Shown one piece after another: positions 7,173 through 7,964 of a stretch of 7,964 nt of DNA. Made by a program: the position numbers and the translations under genes. The stretch is from Verrucomicrobiia bacterium (lineage in GTDB: Bacteria; Verrucomicrobiota; Verrucomicrobiia; Limisphaerales; UBA11358), in the NCBI GenBank assembly GCA_030044395.1, contig JASHVW010000303.1, positions 1 through 7,964 of the forward strand, in the 5' to 3' direction. The notes beneath the pieces are model-generated. The model ran no database searches. It was not told the DNA's origin and was given only the letters and a program-made list of their open reading frames with translations. Position 1 is the stretch's first letter, and each line of letters starts with the position of its first letter.

Positions 7173-7240
7173 AGACAGCCATCCTCGTTTTCGGGGATTA
7201 TATCGTTTGCCTGCTGTCTCACCGGCATTACGGGCGCAGG
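7173..7240 (-). promoter_or_regulatory. Structured spacer with nested and competing stems upstream of the esterase
   Basis: An outer pair AGACAGC (7173-7179) / GCTGTCT (7213-7219) gives seven perfect pairs. It encloses an inner hairpin, ATCCTCG (7181-7187), TTTT loop, CGGGGAT (7192-7198), which is seven pairs as forward-strand RNA (one G-U) and has one A-C mismatch in the reverse-strand transcript. A rival pair, CCTGC (7210-7214) / GCAGG (7236-7240), shares bases 7213-7214 with the outer stem, so the two are mutually exclusive. Such an arrangement could serve attenuation or RNA processing between the GH71/99-like gene and the esterase, or be a protein-binding dyad. No known riboswitch class is recognised, and no U-run follows for a standard terminator. 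Confidence 0.35.
7197..7225 (-). promoter_or_regulatory. Candidate sigma-70 promoter for the esterase gene
   Basis: On the reverse strand a perfect TATAAT lies at 7202-7197. With a 17-base gap, the -35 position would be CCGGTG (7225-7220), a poor match to TTGACA, and there is no TGn extension. Transcription would begin near 7190, giving a leader of roughly 55 bases before the esterase ATG. Such a start would leave out the distal arm of the outer stem in this spacer, so promoter and full stem structure cannot both operate on the same transcript. This is tentative because of the weak -35. Confidence 0.3.
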
Positions 7241-7256
7241 TTTCAATCCTTATTGC

Positions 7257-7964
7257 TCACTGAAAATTTGAGGCCGCCATATCCCGGGGAGTCCTCGGTG
7301 GGATAGTTTCCGAGAAGGGAATTTGTCCGCGCAGCATTTTCCCGGCCTCGCCAGTCAACCATAAATAGTAGTCGGAAGGCATGTCTCCGTATGTGACGAA
7401 TTCGGCGCCCATGGGCGGATTGTCAGTGCATTTGAAGATGGCGGTGCCCTCGTCCATCTCGTCGAACATTGCGACGTAAAGCATTTTCGCCCCACTGCCG
7501 ATCGCCGCACTAACCTGGCTCCAATAAAATCGCCCATCCAACCGGGGAATCTGGTTGGGAGGGTGCGCCTCTCCCGGGAATTCAAATCGGCTTAGATTGT
7601 GCCAGCTAAATCCCGGATAGACGCATGGCACATATTCAAGATGTCGTTCATTGCACCAGGCTATATCGGCCCGGATCTGCGCGGCATATACCGCAGGTTC
7701 ATCGTGCTGAAACGGAGTAAAGCGTCCGACCATCCATGGCATGATTATATCCGCTGATTTCATAATTTTATGCAAATAAGGATCAGGGAGGCAATCTGCA
7801 GTCAGAGTGCGAAAATAGGTTGGCACGCCCAGCATCACCGCACAGCCACCGTAATTGGGATCGTTCTTTAAGAAATCAATCAGTTTTTCGATGCCGATGT
7901 TGTGAAGATTGTAAGGCCGGTCAGGAAAGCCCAATCCCCAAATCGCAACCACAGGCTTTCCGTT
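7257..7964 (-). CDS. GH71/GH99-like glycosidase, C-terminal part (cut by window edge)
   Basis: The reverse frame is open from the right edge (first codons N-G-K-P-V-V) to the TGA at 7259-7257, giving 235 residues. The GTG at 7952 is probably an internal valine, not a start, since GKPVVAIWGLGF reads as continuous family sequence. The protein matches the (beta/alpha)8 GH71/99-like group, often named xylosidase/arabinosidase in databases. The diagnostic motif is MFDEMDEGTAIFK at visible residues 166-178. Its Glu169-x-x-Glu172-Gly-Thr fits the EWHEGT catalytic pair of GH99 endo-alpha-mannosidases (E333/E336 in the Bacteroides xylanisolvens enzyme). Upstream, YVPCVYPGFSW (111-121) and a ring of Trp/Tyr residues suit a sugar cleft. 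The N-terminal portion and any signal peptide lie outside the window. With the esterase it forms a reverse-strand pair. An endo-acting alpha-mannosidase role is inference from motif spacing and the GH92 neighbour; other linkages remain possible. Confidence 0.8.
   Translation of the reverse strand, partial: NGKPVVAIWGLGFPDRPYNLHNIGIEKLIDFLKNDPNYGGCAVMLGVPTYFRTLTADCLPDPYLHKIMKSADIIMPWMVGRFTPFQHDEPAVYAAQIRADIAWCNERHLEYVPCVYPGFSWHNLSRFEFPGEAHPPNQIPRLDGRFYWSQVSAAIGSGAKMLYVAMFDEMDEGTAIFKCTDNPPMGAEFVTYGDMPSDYYLWLTGEAGKMLRGQIPFSETIPPRTPRDMAASNFQ

Overview
This window is a carbohydrate-degradation locus from a bacterium of moderate G+C content. It holds four complete genes, one gene cut by the right edge, and probably the last codons of another gene at the left edge. 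Every complete gene encodes a protein with a Sec-type signal peptide and a recognisable polysaccharide- or glycan-processing fold. The enzyme mix, the poor Shine-Dalgarno sequences and the lack of any SusC/SusD-like pair suggest a Verrucomicrobiota, Lentisphaerota or Planctomycetota member rather than a classical Bacteroidetes utilization locus. That taxonomic guess is inference only; no marker gene is present.

Layout. Bases 1-83 look like the 3' end of an unidentified gene. A 190-base spacer follows, AT-rich in its right half. Three forward genes then lie almost end to end: a GH92-family alpha-mannosidase-like enzyme (274-2511), a GH3 beta-glycosidase (2529-4775, 17-base gap) and a secreted right-handed beta-helix protein of the pectate-lyase-3/GH28-related type (4785-6080, 9-base gap). 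The tight spacing makes one operon very likely. An 81-base convergent spacer (6081-6161) carries a near-palindrome of the LacI-family operator type. On the reverse strand, transcribed leftwards, are the C-terminal part of a GH71/GH99-like glycosidase (7964 to 7257), a structured 123-base spacer with a good -10 box, and a BD-FAE-type secreted alpha/beta hydrolase (7133 to 6162).

How the genes may work together (inference). GH92 enzymes remove alpha-linked mannose and GH99 enzymes cut inside alpha-mannans, so the two could form an exo/endo pair. The GH3 would release beta-linked terminal sugars, the esterase would remove acyl groups, and the beta-helix protein would bind, cleave or lyse another part of the glycan. 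This fits a decorated, acylated, mannose-containing polysaccharide or glycoprotein glycan. The substrate cannot be read from the sequence, because the GH92 and the beta-helix protein both depart from their textbook motifs.

No RNA gene, insertion sequence, CRISPR array, transporter, sensor or regulator gene is visible. I found no wholly new class of system. The most novel points are the divergent GH92, the beta-helix protein with stacked cysteine rungs and no known catalytic signature, the operator-like site in an unexpected place, and the structured leader before the esterase.
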